Shown in pieces: positions 11,377 through 23,065 of a DNA stretch of 64,000 nucleotides. The position numbers and the translations under genes were made by a program. How positions within the stretch are numbered: position 1 is the first letter of the stretch; every line of letters begins with the position of its first letter. The notes beneath the pieces were generated by a model that worked only from the letters and a program-made list of their open reading frames with translations, searched no databases and was not told the DNA's origin. Source of the DNA: Leptidea sinapis. Taxonomy: Eukaryota; Arthropoda; Insecta; Lepidoptera; Pieridae. The stretch covers positions 868,001 to 932,000 of the forward strand of contig NC_066292.1 in NCBI RefSeq assembly GCF_905404315.1, in the 5' to 3' direction.

Positions 11377-12365
11377 ATTTTTGAGTCAGATTTCACGATA
11401 AAATATATAAAGACTCTTATTAAAACTAGTCTCATGCCAGAATTCAACGAGTCAACATCGAAAGAGGCGAAACACGTGCTTCTAAGATTTGTCCTTTACC
11501 AAGTGTATATAAAACTAAATTAACACACAAGAATACTCATTTGGATAGTTATGGATTTTCGCACAGTAGCGCCTAATTTTTTTTACGCAAACCCTGTTAT
11601 TATTCATGAATATTTGTTCAACTAGGAACAACACACAGATGAATTTCAACTTAAATACAATATTAATTGTCTTGTATACATAAAATTTATTATTACTACA
11701 CTACTTTCACGGGAAGTTTTATATTTTGAAGGCTTAAGGACCTTTATATGAGTGCTTGAACAAAAACAATATTAGAAAACCCCGGAGTCCAAGTCTGTGT
11801 TACTTGTTATTATGTAAACCGTTTAATCCCCTGAGCATTAAATCCTCGGTTTAAACGCTACACTTACATTATCTAATACGATTTGCTTGGAAATCATTAT
11901 ATTATGTTATACAAAAGTTTGTTTATTGTTTAATGTATCTTACTAAGACAACTTACTATATTGTTCTTTCTACAAACGTGAAATAGCATGAGCAATAAAT
12001 TATTTAAAGGATTTTTGTTTTGTTAAGCCAAGGAAGTATAACTTGTACAAATTAACATGACACCCCGCTCGATTTTGACAGTTGCATTGCGAGGGAAGTA
12101 GCGATAGCAGAGTTGGTTTAGTCGTTAAAATTGTTAACGTAAAATGTTAATTATTATAACACTGTTAAAAATTACTACTCACAGTGTTATATTTTACTGC
12201 TTTTGTTTTATATCACTATTTTGTGTTGATTACTGTTGATTCGGGCGTTCTTCGTTAGAAGTGTAAATACTTACTGTTTTATTACTGTACAATACAGTGT
12301 AGTGTCATTTTCATAAAATATTTAGTATTTCCAAATCTAGCATTTATTATTAATAATTATTAATA
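11377..12365. other. AT-rich non-coding stretch with one hairpin
   Basis: No gene seen. At 12155-12191 an 11-bp perfect inverted repeat (TATAACACTGT and its complement, 15-base loop) occurs. A GC-richer patch lies at 12062-12120 without recognisable motifs. Confidence 0.4.
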
Positions 12366-13155
12366 TTTTTGCACACTGAACATCTTGAACGCGTGCATAC
12401 TATACAGACACTGTTCTGTTCACTATAGGTACTTCTCATAGCAATATAAAACACACGTTTATTATTTCTACGAAAGAGCGCCAGACTGTTTTTAATAACA
12501 AAATAATCGTTATAAAACCTATAAATAGACCCATAGTCTATATAGCTGAGACTTTACTATAAATAAGAAGCAGTAAGTTCACTTTAAATATTCAATTAAC
12601 TCTTGCGTAGGTTTTATAACGCTCCAGCAAATTTTTCTGTTGTGTAGCGTGTGTATGTTGAGAATAGTAAATGTTGTGGTTACGGAAATAAACACTGCTG
12701 AGCCAATTAGAGCTTAACTTACAGTGGCCCATATTGTTTTATTATCTTATAAGAGTTAGTCTTGTATATTATCTAAGTAAGATGTATATATAGCACAGTT
12801 ACAAAAACAGCTGCTCCGAGGTAATGCTCCCCTAGTAGCTTGCCCAATATGAGGCTCTGAATTTTCGAGTTTATTTTTTTTGTAAACACAATGACATTTA
12901 AAGTGTTAATAAAATATTCCCTTGTTTTCCTCGCCTGATAGAGCTTGTATCCATCAATGTTTCAATTATAGATTAATTGAAAAACATTCATGGTTTCCCA
13001 GTATATCACATTGGTTTAAGATTGATTAATTTTATATCTTTGTATCGTTGAACGTAAAATGCAAGCTTTTGTTAATCAAAACTCGGGTATAATGAAGTTT
13101 ATACCGTCGCACTTATACCTTTAAATATAATACGCTACATAAGTAATATTATACA

Positions 13156-13194
13156 TGTCCATTATTTTCTAAATATTCAGAAAAATAATGGACA
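13156..13194. repeat. Hairpin within duplication copy A
   Basis: The arms begin TGTCCATTATTTT and end with the complementary AAAATAATGGACA, with a one-base bulge. In copy B (about 16250-16285) the same site is decayed and no longer pairs well. Confidence 0.6.
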
Positions 13195-14861
13195 TAAAGA
13201 AGTCGTTATTTTGGCGAGCACCATCATTTATCACGTGGAGGCCGTACATAATGGCCATCTGTATATTATAATCTACTGATGGACCTATGTCAAAATTGTG
13301 ACACAAAATATTATTGCATAAAGGGATACCTAATTGTGAGCTCATTGTTTTCCAATTTATAACAGAGCGTTCATTAAAGGATTGCCTATTAAAAAAACTA
13401 TAGCAGCTAAGATTATTATCTTGCTTGAAGTTGCTAAGTTATATTCGCCTGAGTGTGCGAACCACAATATATATCGTGGGACACTAAACGAAGAAATCAC
13501 CACGATCTCACGGCGGCAAATCAACAGGAATACTAGGATTTCCTGGATTTATAATTAAATGTTGCGGTGCTCAACTTTCGCGTGCGGTTACGTCTTGACG
13601 GAATGTGTGTTGCGTCATACGACCATAGATGTCGCGGCTCCCGGTTTTTCTTAACTTGTACCAGCTAATTTGCTAGGATAAAGGTGTATGGGGTTAAGGA
13701 AAAGGTTGTGTGTTATTTGGACAACTAGCGTTACCAGTTATATTTATTCGTTTTAAGTCGTACAACATTTTAACTGTTGTTAATTTAATTTATATCTTAT
13801 GTAGTGACATATTATTTGATGGTAAGTTGACCTAGTTTGTGTACCTATGTTTGTAATATGTAATATGATAAATAAATAAATAAAATTACATCATGAATTC
13901 ATGTGTTACAAAATAATTTATGAATTTTGAAGCACTAGATCGTAATACTACATAAGCTTATGATTAATAATTATGTAACTTTTAGTTATTGGTTATCTTT
14001 GCTAATATAAACAAAAGGTAAAGTAAGTATGTATTTTTTTAAGCTTTCTATTTGATTTTATCGACTAATATAACAATATATTCTACTTTACTTCAATATA
14101 ATATTGTACTTTTTAACTGCTATTTACATCAATTGAATAACATTTTAAGGGATTGTGTGTGTATTGCATTGTTGAGTAAATGAACAAGAAATTGCTGATA
14201 ACACAGTTTACGTCATATTAATATTTTCTTCTTTGTCATATTTTATGTATAAGTCAAACTTACTTCCTAACAATCCTCCCTAAGTAGATACAACATTAAA
14301 AATCCGGGCGAGTACGCTGTACGACCGCGTTAAACGAATGCTGGGTGAATGTTTAGTAGAAGCTAAACAATCATCTATACATCGTGACAACATTTATCAC
14401 AGCTTTATAAATTATGTTATGCAGAACTTACACGAGGCTACCACTCCCATGATTTTGTATCCTGAGAAATAGAAATATAGAAAGAAAAATACACTCAGTA
14501 GAATTAATCAAATCTTATATTGAAATCGCAAATAGTCTCCATATAATCGAATCTCGAATCGATAGTCTAGAAGTACGTAGATATTTCATTATGGTTTTTA
14601 TTAATTTTTGACTTTGATTTTTTGCTACCTAAACAAAATCAATGGAAGTGAATTCGCTCCTATAGAAAAAGAAAAATAAGAAAAATTTGAATAGCATCAA
14701 GATTCGCAGTAGTTTGCAACTCAGGTTGAGTTGCAATATGTAAGAGAGCGTGGGCTACTTAACATATTAATAGACATGCTGTGTATAGTGAGATTTGAAG
14801 AGCCGAAGATAAGTTAACGCGGTCAAAACCATATAGAACCATAAGTAGAACTCTAACTTTT

Positions 14862-15140
14862 ACAAGTGGGAGGCTCCCTTGCACATGATGCCGTCTAGAT
14901 TATGGGTACCAAAAAGGCGCCTATTTCTGCCACATCGCCGTGAAGCAGTAATGTATAAACATTGTTGAGATTCGGTCTGAAGGGCGCCGGTGCTAGTGCT
15001 ATTACTGGGCAAATGAGACTTAACATCTTATGTATCAAGGTGATGAGCGCAATTTTTTTGCCGCTCAGAATTTTTGTGTATTTCAAGAATCCTGAGTGGC
15101 ACTGCATTGTAATGGGCAGAGCGTATCAATTACTTTTCGT
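14862..15140 (-). mobile_element. Dispersed non-autonomous repeat, family R1 (minus orientation)
   Basis: One of about nine copies here of an approximately 290-bp repeat that I label R1 for this window. In plus orientation it starts near GACGAGACGAGCAGGACGTT. It contains an internal inverted repeat around GCAGTGCCGCTCAGGA and its complement, then CATTTGCCCAGTAATTTCAC and GCTACGGCGCCCTTCAGACC. It ends GCAAAGGAGCCTCCCACT. It has no coding capacity. Other copies are at 17228, 26472, 33997, 39443, 50188 and 58195, with fragments elsewhere. Class is unknown; a Helitron-like or SINE-like origin are both possible. Confidence 0.75.
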
Positions 15141-15165
15141 AAAAAAAACCCGCTTAATACGATTT

Positions 15166-15544
15166 CTCTATCTGATGGTAAATATGAAGTTCCTGGAGTA
15201 ATTACTACGGACATAGAATATTAAAAATGAGAATACCACAATTATATATTAAATAGTTTAACAGCAGATATAAGATAGTATCTGGAATAGAAGAAATTCA
15301 TGAAAGTGACGATTCAGCGTGATAGTAAAAATATAACTTCTTAACTATACAAATAACGAATAACTATTAATTATTGTTCTTTTATTTCTATAACAAATCG
15401 AATGACAACTTCAAGTAACTATCAAATACCGATGAATCTAGGTAATTTAATAATACACATGCCTATGCATTCTTATAACGTTTAAAAAATAAAAATATTA
15501 TTCGTTTTCGTTTTCGTACGAAAAAGTAAATGGAAACAAAAACT
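15166..15544. other. Spacer between duplication copies A and B
   Basis: About 380 bp of AT-rich DNA with no match to either copy and no recognisable feature. Confidence 0.5.
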
Positions 15545-17513
15545 TTTTTGCCCACTGAACATCTTGATAGCGTGCATACTATACAGACACTGTTCTATTC
15601 ACTATAGATAATTTTCATAGCAATATAAAACACACGTTTATTATTTCTACGATTGCGCCAGACTGTTTTAATAACAAAATAATCGTTATAAAACCTAAAA
15701 ATAGACCATGAGACTGAGACTTTAATATAAATAAGAAGCAGTAAGTTCACTTTAAATATTCAATTAACTCTTGCGTAGGTTCTCTAACGCTCCAGCTAAT
15801 TTTGTTGTTGTGTACCGATGTTGAGAATAGTAAACGTTGTGGTTACGGAAATAAACGCTGCTGAGCCAATTAAAGCTTAACTTACAGTGGCCCATATTGT
15901 TTTATTATCTTATAAGAGTTAGTCTTGTATATTATCTTAGTAAGATGTATTCATAGCACAGTTACAAAAACAGCTGCTCCGAGGTAATGCTAGTAGCTTG
16001 CCCAATATGAGGCTCTGAAATATCCAGTTTATTTATTTTTTGTAAACATAATGACATTATAGATTAATTGAAAAACATGCAAGGATTCCCAGTACAACAC
16101 ATTGGTTTAAAATTAATTAATTTTATATCTTTGTATCGTTGAACGTAAAATGCAAGCTTTTGTTAATCAAAACTCAGGTATAATGAAGTTTATACCGTCA
16201 TACCTATAGCTTTAAATAAAACACGCTACATAAGTAATATTATTTTACATAGCCATTATTTTCTAAATATTCAGAAAATAATTGAGACAACGAAGTCGTT
16301 ATTTTGGCAATCACCATCATTTATCACGTGAAGGCCGTACATAATGGCCATCAGCTATATATCAATCTATTGGCGGACCTTTGTCAAAATTGTGATACAA
16401 AATATTATTGCATAAAGGGATACCTAATTGTGAGCTCATTGTTTTCCAATTTATAACAGAGCGTTCATTAAAGGATTGCCTATTAAAAAAACTATAGCAA
16501 CCAAGATTATTATCTTGCTTGAACCTGCTAAGTTATATTCAAGGCAAATCAACAGGAATACTAGGATTTCCTGGATTTATAATTAAATGTTGTGGTGCTT
16601 AACTTTCGCGTGCGGTTACGTCTTGACAGAATGTGTGTTACGCCATACGACCATAGATGTCGCGGCTCGCGGTTTTTCTTAACTTGTACCGGCTAAGTTG
16701 CTAGGATAAAGGAGTAAGGGGTTAAGGAAAAGGTTGTGTGATATTTGGACAACTGGTGATACCAGTTATATTTATTCGTTTTAAGTCGTACAACATTTTA
16801 ACTGTTGTTAATTTAATTTATATCTTAACTAGTGACATATTATTTGATGCTAAGTTGACCTACTTTGTATATGTTTCTAATATGTAATATGATAAATATA
16901 TGAATTAAAAAAATTACATCATGAATTCATGTGTTACAAAATAATTTATGAATATTGAAGCACTATATCGTAATAATACATAAGCTTATGATTAATAATT
17001 ATTTAAGTTTTAGTTATTTGTTAACAAAATGAATGGAAGTGAATTCACAAGCGTCCGCTCCTTTAGAAAAAGAAAAATAAGTAAAACTTGAATAGCATCA
17101 AGCTTCGTGGTAGTTTGCAACTCAACCTATATGTAGGAGAGCGTGGGCCACTTAACATATTAATAAACATGCGGTATATAGGGAGATTTGAAGAGCCAAA
17201 AATAGAACCATAAGTAGAACCCTAAGTTTTACCAGAAGGATTACCTTGCACATTGCCGTAAAGCAGTAATGTGTAAACATTGTTGTTTTCGGCCTGAAGG
17301 GCGCCGTAGCTAGTGCTATTACTGGGCAAATGAGACTTAATATCTTATGTCTCATGGTGACGAGTGCAATTGTATTGCCGCTCAGAATTTTTGTGTATTT
17401 CAAAAATCCTGAACGGCACTGCATTGTAATGGGCAGAGCGTATCAATTACCATCAACTGAACATCCTGCTCGTCTCATCTCTTATTGTCATAAAAAAGCC
17501 GCTTAATACGATG
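15545..17513. repeat. Old direct duplication, copy B (about 1.97 kb)
   Basis: Direct-orientation partner of 12366-15165. It lacks about 630 bp of copy A between its positions around 17010 and 17030, and several shorter stretches (for example around 16040-16060 and 16540). The R1 repeat at its right end sits at the equivalent place in both copies, so R1 was present before the duplication. Confidence 0.85.
17228..17494 (-). mobile_element. Dispersed repeat R1, copy inside duplication copy B
   Basis: Same family and position as 14862-15140, in minus orientation, with its own substitutions. Here the GACGAGCAGGATGTTCAG-type start is better preserved (reverse complement at about 17455-17485). Confidence 0.7.
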
Positions 17514-17850
17514 ACCCGTATTACGATTTCTTGCATAATACGCCATTTAACGCCCTGCAACTAATCATATGTTTTCATACATTTCTTAATACTATTTGCT
17601 ATCCCGTTTAATACGCTTCCACTTACCTCTATCTCTTACCTCTTGTGGCAGCGGTTAGCGGTCACCGAGACAGTTAGGTCATTGATGACAATTTGGCACC
17701 GTACGAAATTCAATCAATTAAAGATCTTATTGATTGATTTTGTCAAACGCCCAGACATTATCAGCTGTTAATTATTTTAGACACTATGTAGCTTCTTTGA
17801 ATCAAAGTAATGGCTCATTGAAAAAGTTAAATTATACACAATAATACTTA
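17514..17850. other. Non-coding stretch
   Basis: No gene or recognisable repeat seen. Confidence 0.4.
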
Positions 17851-17980
17851 CACATTACTGCTTCACTGCATAAAATGACGTTATGGTACACATAATCTCT
17901 GAACAAAGGAGCCTCCCACTGGTATTTTTTATATAAGAGGGGGAAAACGGGCAAGAGGCTCACGGGATTATACTATTTGT
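17851..17980 (+). repeat. R1 fragment joined to a LINE tail fragment
   Basis: 17851-17921 is the right end of an R1 repeat (CACATTACTGCTTCACTGCA to GGAGCCTCCCACTGG). It is followed at 17930 by TATAAGAGGGGGAAAACGGG. That is the antisense of the 3' end of the diverged jockey/CR1-like family also seen at 27337 and 61165. Confidence 0.6.
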
Positions 17981-18390
17981 ATTGTTGTGTTCTGGTCAGA
18001 AGGATGACGGTGCTGTAGTTACACGCACATGTGATTTCAATATTTGTAGTCTCTAGATGATGGCCACGGGGGGAAGTTTCCGAGTATATTATTTGTTTTG
18101 AGACGTAATTCTACTTGTAACTTGATCACATAAGAAACAGGTTTTTTATTGTAAAGTAAAAAAATAGGCTTAAAATAACAGATACAATTTTCTTTGATTA
18201 ACGCGAGTGTTACACATTAAAAAAAAAACAATTTTATAGGATTAAAACGCGTGTTATTCTAACTGTTTTTACATTAAATGTTTGCGTTTTCACCTGCAGT
18301 CCCCCTGAAAACAAGATCTGGAAACGTCTTGAAACGTCGGGTTAACTAAATAAAAATGTAACTTTCACACAAAAATCTAATGTAAAAATA
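17981..18390. other. Non-coding stretch
   Basis: No gene seen. At 18295-18355 a GAAACGTCGGGTTAACTAAA segment resembles the piece near 2635. Confidence 0.4.
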
Positions 18391-18735
18391 GTTTTTTTAT
18401 GGAATAGGAGGACAAACGAGCGTACGGGTCACCTGGATTTAAGCGATCACCGCAACACCAGAGGAATCACAGGAGCGATGCCGGACTTTAAGGAAGGTGT
18501 ACGCGCTTTTTTTGAAGGTACCCATGTCGTATCGTCCCGGAAACACCGCACAAGGAAGCTCATTCCACAGTTTTGTAGTACGTGGAAGAAAGCTCCTTGA
18601 AAACCGCACTGTGGAGGACCGCCACACATCCAGATGGTGGAGATGATATCCTTACTTGTGGCGTGTCGTGCAAAGGTGGAATTCGTCGGCAGGAATCAGG
18701 TATAACAACTCTTCGGAACACTCCCCGTGATAAGT
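18391..18735 (-). pseudogene. Jockey/CR1-like LINE, RT C-terminal end plus 3' UTR
   Basis: The minus strand encodes VWRSSTVRFSRSFLPRTTKL, then WNELPCAVFPGRYDMGTF and a DSSGVA end. This is the extreme C-terminus of a jockey/CR1-type non-LTR retrotransposon RT ORF. The upstream part is lost (5' truncation), as is typical of incomplete reverse transcription. The 3' end, in antisense, is the TTTTATGGAATAGGAGGACA segment. A longer copy is at 22201-23065. Confidence 0.8.
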
Positions 18736-20716
18736 TACAATTGCACGCGTTTTAATCCATTAAAAGTGTTTTATTTTAAAGATTAATATTTTGTATGTCA
18801 CAGTGTAATTTCCTACGATTAAGTTTATACTAGTTACGGCACACATTATCTCTTCAGGACTCGATAGTACATCAAACATTAATCTAATTTGATATTGGTG
18901 TATGTCGACCACACATGCGTTGTGTATTTGTCCAATGAAGACAAGCGGTTGTAAGGCTCGGCAGCATTAATTAATTTAGTTCTGCCTCACAATAGTTCTG
19001 GATTTACTGGGAACATCGTGTAAATATTTACATCTATGGATATATAAAGGTTGCTTCATTGCAGTGGCTAATATTTAGATTGCGCTCTTGTTATTATCCA
19101 AGTGAAAGCTTCTAAAATATATTTAGTATGATGAAAAACCACTAGACTCCTGAGATCCTTACATGCAGTTATACGACTAACAATTTCTATATGTCTATGT
19201 AATATAAAGGATTTATTAATTTAATAAAACAAATCTTTTAACTATATTTACAATAGTATGACTACATAATTAATAAAAAAACGATTTTTTAATTTTAATA
19301 AAGAATTTTTCTATTATAATTAAAAATTTAAAAAACTAGGTAAACCAAACTATTTTCAGTTACCCTCTACGAAACTTTCATTAAAATTCATTCCTTCAAA
19401 ATTCATTAAGGAGTTGAAACCTTTTATTCAAATTTTAGTAAATAATTACAATTCAAACTTGTAACTCGTACATGTAAAAATAATAATGAATGGAATGAAT
19501 CTAACTCCTACTTATCACTTTTATTCAAATAGCTGTATTTTCCCGTCTTAAACTCCCGTCTTAAAATAAGCCTCGAGTATAAGTACTTATAGAGTAAAAC
19601 TTTTTAATTTTTCTTACAAGTTAAATTTTATAATATAATATCATTATAAGTAATATCCCAAATGTTCAAAACATAAAAGATAAGGATTCAATTCGTCTAA
19701 TTTATAATTTTAATTTTGAAATCACTTACAAAAGTAAATGAGTCGACAATACGATTTACTTTATCAGAAATAGAAATTATCCACCAAACTTTTCTGATGT
19801 TTTCAATCCCGTTTAAAATTTGGCCGGTCACACTATCCGTTGACATTATTTGACCATTAAATAGACCTTTAATTTTAGTCTTATTTTTGTGTCTTATCCT
19901 TGCTTATCAATCATAATTATTAACCTCGTCAAAATCGGTTAAGCCATTTAATGAATTAGCTTCTTATATAATACAGATAACATAACATAGCTTTTAAATA
20001 AACTGATGGTATACTGAAATGCCACTCCAACGAGAGACTAAAAATTTTATTATTAGTATAATTGTATTATATAAATTACTCTCTTACGTCTCTTTTCAGT
20101 TTTAGGTTAAGTCAATGCTTGTACTTCTATTATATTCCGAGATTTAAACATTAATTTTATTTCAGTTAACTGAAACAATAATTTTTTTCTTGTTGAAGGA
20201 GACATCTAAATAAATGAATAAATTTGTGGGAGCGCGGATCTATTGCAAAATCTCGAACAAATTTTGAAGTTCGACAACATTTTGTTGCGTCACAAGGAAT
20301 AACTTTTAATGCCGTGATAAAGCATCATAAGCATAAGTTTAATTCAAATTTGATATAAGTCAGTATCTTCTAATAGCAATATTATAATGTAATTTGCTAG
20401 GTTTATTATTTTTTCGTTACCTATTATTTGGACAAGTATGATGTTTATTTATGATATTTTTTAATCAAATTTATTACATTTTTGGGGGTTCTCAATATTA
20501 TAAATATTATAGTTCTCATATAAATTCAATAATAATTCAATATAACTACAACTGTTAATGAAAATAAAGTTTTCTGCTATAAGTTTAAGAAGTGTTAGAA
20601 CGTACTCAGTTATCGCATCACATTATTATAAATATTAACTTAATTTATTTAAATATATCATATGCAGAGTTAGTTTAGTTAAATTCATAAATTAAGCTTA
20701 TTAATTTTTAATTAAG
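18736..20716. other. AT-rich non-coding stretch
   Basis: About 2 kb without recognisable gene. A small dispersed fragment (AAATCGGTTAAGCCATTTAA) lies near 19932-19952. No RNA gene is evident. Confidence 0.4.
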
Positions 20717-21064
20717 GCTGGGTTGCAACAACCAACTTTAGCAATAACAAACATGATAAAGTACCGGTTAATCCAGAAATGTGTTGCACCATTTGACAAT
20801 TTTTAGATGACGTCATAACCTTCACTGTAAACCGTAGCCGTCAAATCTTCGCCGGTTAAAGCTATTGTTAACGTTTAGTAGAGATCTGCCAAAAGTTTCA
20901 AACAAATGTCCGATATTGACTTGATATTTCACTTTTGAGCTTTGACTATGCCAAGGAATACGATGGTGCAAGACATTCCGCAGTCTATGTTAAAGTCAGC
21001 GTTAATGTTAACGTTAAATTTGAAATAAACCTCAACTATAACAGCTAAGCTAATGCAACCCAGC
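20717..21064. mobile_element. MITE candidate with GCTGGGTTGCA ends
   Basis: The segment begins GCTGGGTTGCAAC (20717) and ends with a sequence (to 21064) whose reverse complement begins GCTGGGTTGCA. The outer inverted repeat is perfect over 11 bp. Flanks read TTAAG before and ATAAG after, compatible with a short target duplication. The 348-bp interior is non-coding and GC-richer than its surroundings, with internal GTTAACGTTA-type short repeats. It is a non-autonomous DNA transposon of unassigned superfamily. Confidence 0.65.
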
Positions 21065-21292
21065 ATAAGTATGTTTGAGTCTTGTTTAAGATTCTTAGAT
21101 ACTTCGTATAATAATATTTTTTTTTAATTTTCATTTTCGTAGCAGTGTAAAAGTAGTTTTAGAATTAATAAGACTAAAAGTTTGTGTAATAAAATGAGGA
21201 GCAGCATTGCCACCCGGCTGTTACTGCACTTGAACTGTTGTGTTCAAAATGGTGTGACAGTCAATACGAGATATTTGACTATTATTTGTAGA
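21065..21292. other. Non-coding stretch before the minisatellite
   Basis: No gene seen. Confidence 0.4.
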
Positions 21293-21745
21293 TAATCCTG
21301 TTTTAGATCAGTTCAATTTAGAAAAAGTTCACAATATTTACTGAATACAAGACATTCTCCGTTATCGGTATATAATGCTCTTTTAGATTAGTTCAAATTA
21401 GAAAAAGTTGATAATATTTACTGAATACAAGCCATTCGACTGTCATCAGTAGATACGTTTTTGATTAGCTCAAATTAGAAAAAGTTGACAATATTTACTG
21501 AATACAAGACATTCACCTGTTATCGTTATATAATGCTGTTTTAGATCAGTTCAAATAAGAAAAAGTTCACAATATTTACTGAATACAAGACATTCGACTG
21601 TTATCTGTAGATAATGCTGTTTTGTAGCTAAGCTCAAATTAGTAAAAACTATCAATATTTACTAAATAGAAGACTGTTATCTGTAGATAATGCTGTTTTT
21701 GATCAGCTCAAATTAGTAAAAAGTCGCAATATTTACTGAATTCAA
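21293..21745 (+). repeat. Minisatellite, six units of about 76-81 bp
   Basis: Six successive units share TTTTAGATCAGTTCAAATTA, then GAAAAAGTT, CAATATTTACTGAATACAAG and ATTCGACTGTTATC. Unit anchors are at about 21301, 21381, 21458, 21539, 21620 and 21695. Units differ by point changes and small deletions; the fifth has lost part of the ACAAGACATTCG segment. The divergence says the array is not newly expanded. Confidence 0.9.
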
Positions 21746-22200
21746 CGCTAAATTGTACATAATATGCACTAAGGCGTAAAAAAGGAGCTAACCGCTTGGA
21801 AAACAACAACCGGAGTTAAAGGAATATTTAGCTAGAATATCTTTTTAAAAGGCTCTTTCTTTGTATATCCACAAAGTTTAATTAACTAATTTTCTTTTAA
21901 CCTGTTTGAACTTTTTTATTTGAATATTAGTGATCAATTGAAAAAACACAGCACATAGAAAGATATTGTAGAATTAGAGTTGATAATGCAATGCGACAGT
22001 GTAATTTTCCAGAAGCAATGTAGTTAGAGGTTGTGAAGTTCAGCAATACTTGAGATCTTTCGCTTTGAGCCAGCTTGCAAATTGCTAATAAAATCTGTTA
22101 CCGTTCTTTTGGATAATTTGTGGAAATGCCATTTACATCAATGTTTAAAGAATTCAATTTAAGAGTTTTATACGAGTCCGTTTGTAGATTGATATATATA
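21746..22200. other. Non-coding stretch
   Basis: No gene seen. At about 21783-21822 the segment GGAGCTAACCGCTTGGAAAA resembles 47826-47865 (GGAGCTAATCGTCTGGAAAC), so it is probably a piece of an undefined dispersed repeat. Confidence 0.4.
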
Positions 22201-23065
22201 TATTTTTTATGGAATAGGAGGACAAACGAGCGTACGGGTCACCTGGTGTTAAGTGATCACCGCCGCCCACACTCTCCTGCAACACCAGAGGAATCACAAG
22301 AGCGTTGCCGGCCTTTAAAGAAGGTGTACGCGCTTTTCTTGAAGGTACCCATGTCGTATCGTCCCGGAAACACCGCACAAGGAAGCTCATTCCACGGCTT
22401 CGTGGTACGAGGAAGAAAGCTCCTTGAAAACCACACTGTGGAGGACCGCCACACATCCAGATGGTGGGGATGATATCGTAACTTGTGGCGTGTCGTGCGA
22501 AGGTGAAATTCGGCAGCAGGAATCAGGTTGAACAGCTCTTCGGAACACTCCCCGTGATAAATGCGGTAAAAGACACACAATGAAGCGACGTCTCTACGCA
22601 ACGCCAAGTGATCCAGCCGTTCACAGAGTACTGGGTCCCCGACAATTCAAGCTGCTCTGCGTTGCACGCGGTCAAATGGATCGAGCTGATACTGGGGTGC
22701 GCCAGACCAGAGATGACAGCAATACTCCATGTGAGGCCGGACCTGCGCTTTGTAGAGCGCTAGAATGTGGGCCGGCTTGAAGTATTGCCGTGCTCTATTT
22801 ATGACGCCCAGTTTCTTTGAAGCCAATTTGGCTTTGCCCTCCAGATGGCCACGGAATTGTCAATTGCTCGAGATTTCGAGACCCAGTATTCCGATACTAG
22901 GCGAGGCTTTAAGGGAAGTGTTCTCGAAGAGCGGTGATACGGCAAATGGGGTTTTTTTAGTGGTAAACGCGCAAACTTGAGTCTTCTGGGGGTAAAATTG
23001 GACAAGGTTCAACTTACCCCATTCCGCGACCTTCTCGAGAGAGGTCTCGATAGAAGACACAAGTT
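22201..23065 (-). pseudogene. Jockey/CR1-like LINE, 5'-truncated, RT C-terminal third
   Basis: Longest copy of this LINE family in the window. A single minus-strand frame runs from about 23065 to a TGA at 22257-22259. It starts in the palm end of the RT (WGKLNLVQFYPQKTQVCAF, motif D-like; then ILGLEISS, motif E-like). It continues through the thumb and C-terminal tail (YKAQVRPHMEYCCHLWSGAP, RIYHGECSEEL, VWRSSTVWFSRSFLPRTTK). Two in-frame TGA codons (22860-22862 and 22647-22649) interrupt an otherwise continuous frame. The 3' UTR is about 55 bp and ends in a TA-rich tail (22190-22205 on plus). The 5' truncation lies at about 23065. Confidence 0.85.

Larger units (their letters stand above)
12366..15165. 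repeat. Old direct duplication, copy A (about 2.8 kb)
   Basis: This segment matches 15545-17513 in the same orientation. The match begins at CACTGAACATCTTGA and continues through a long shared non-coding tract (for example CTGAGCCAATTA, CAGCTGCTCCGAGGTAATGC, GACCATAGATGTCGCGGCTC). It runs into the same dispersed repeat and ends at CCGCTTAATACGAT. Copy A has about 630 bp (roughly 14000-14630) that copy B lacks, plus many substitutions and small indels. The duplication is therefore old. I found no coding frame in either copy. Confidence 0.85.

Noticed and set aside
13815..13835. ATGGTAAGT as a start codon plus splice donor
   Set aside because: No open frame upstream and no acceptor or downstream exon could be supported; the equivalent in copy B (GATGCTAAGTTG) lacks the GT.
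12366..17513. Pair of LTRs of a retrovirus-like element
   Set aside because: The copies are 2-2.8 kb and only about 380 bp apart with no gag/pol, primer-binding site or TG...CA ends.
21293..21745. CRISPR array
   Set aside because: Units are contiguous approximately 80-bp repeats with no unique spacers, in a eukaryotic TE-rich context.
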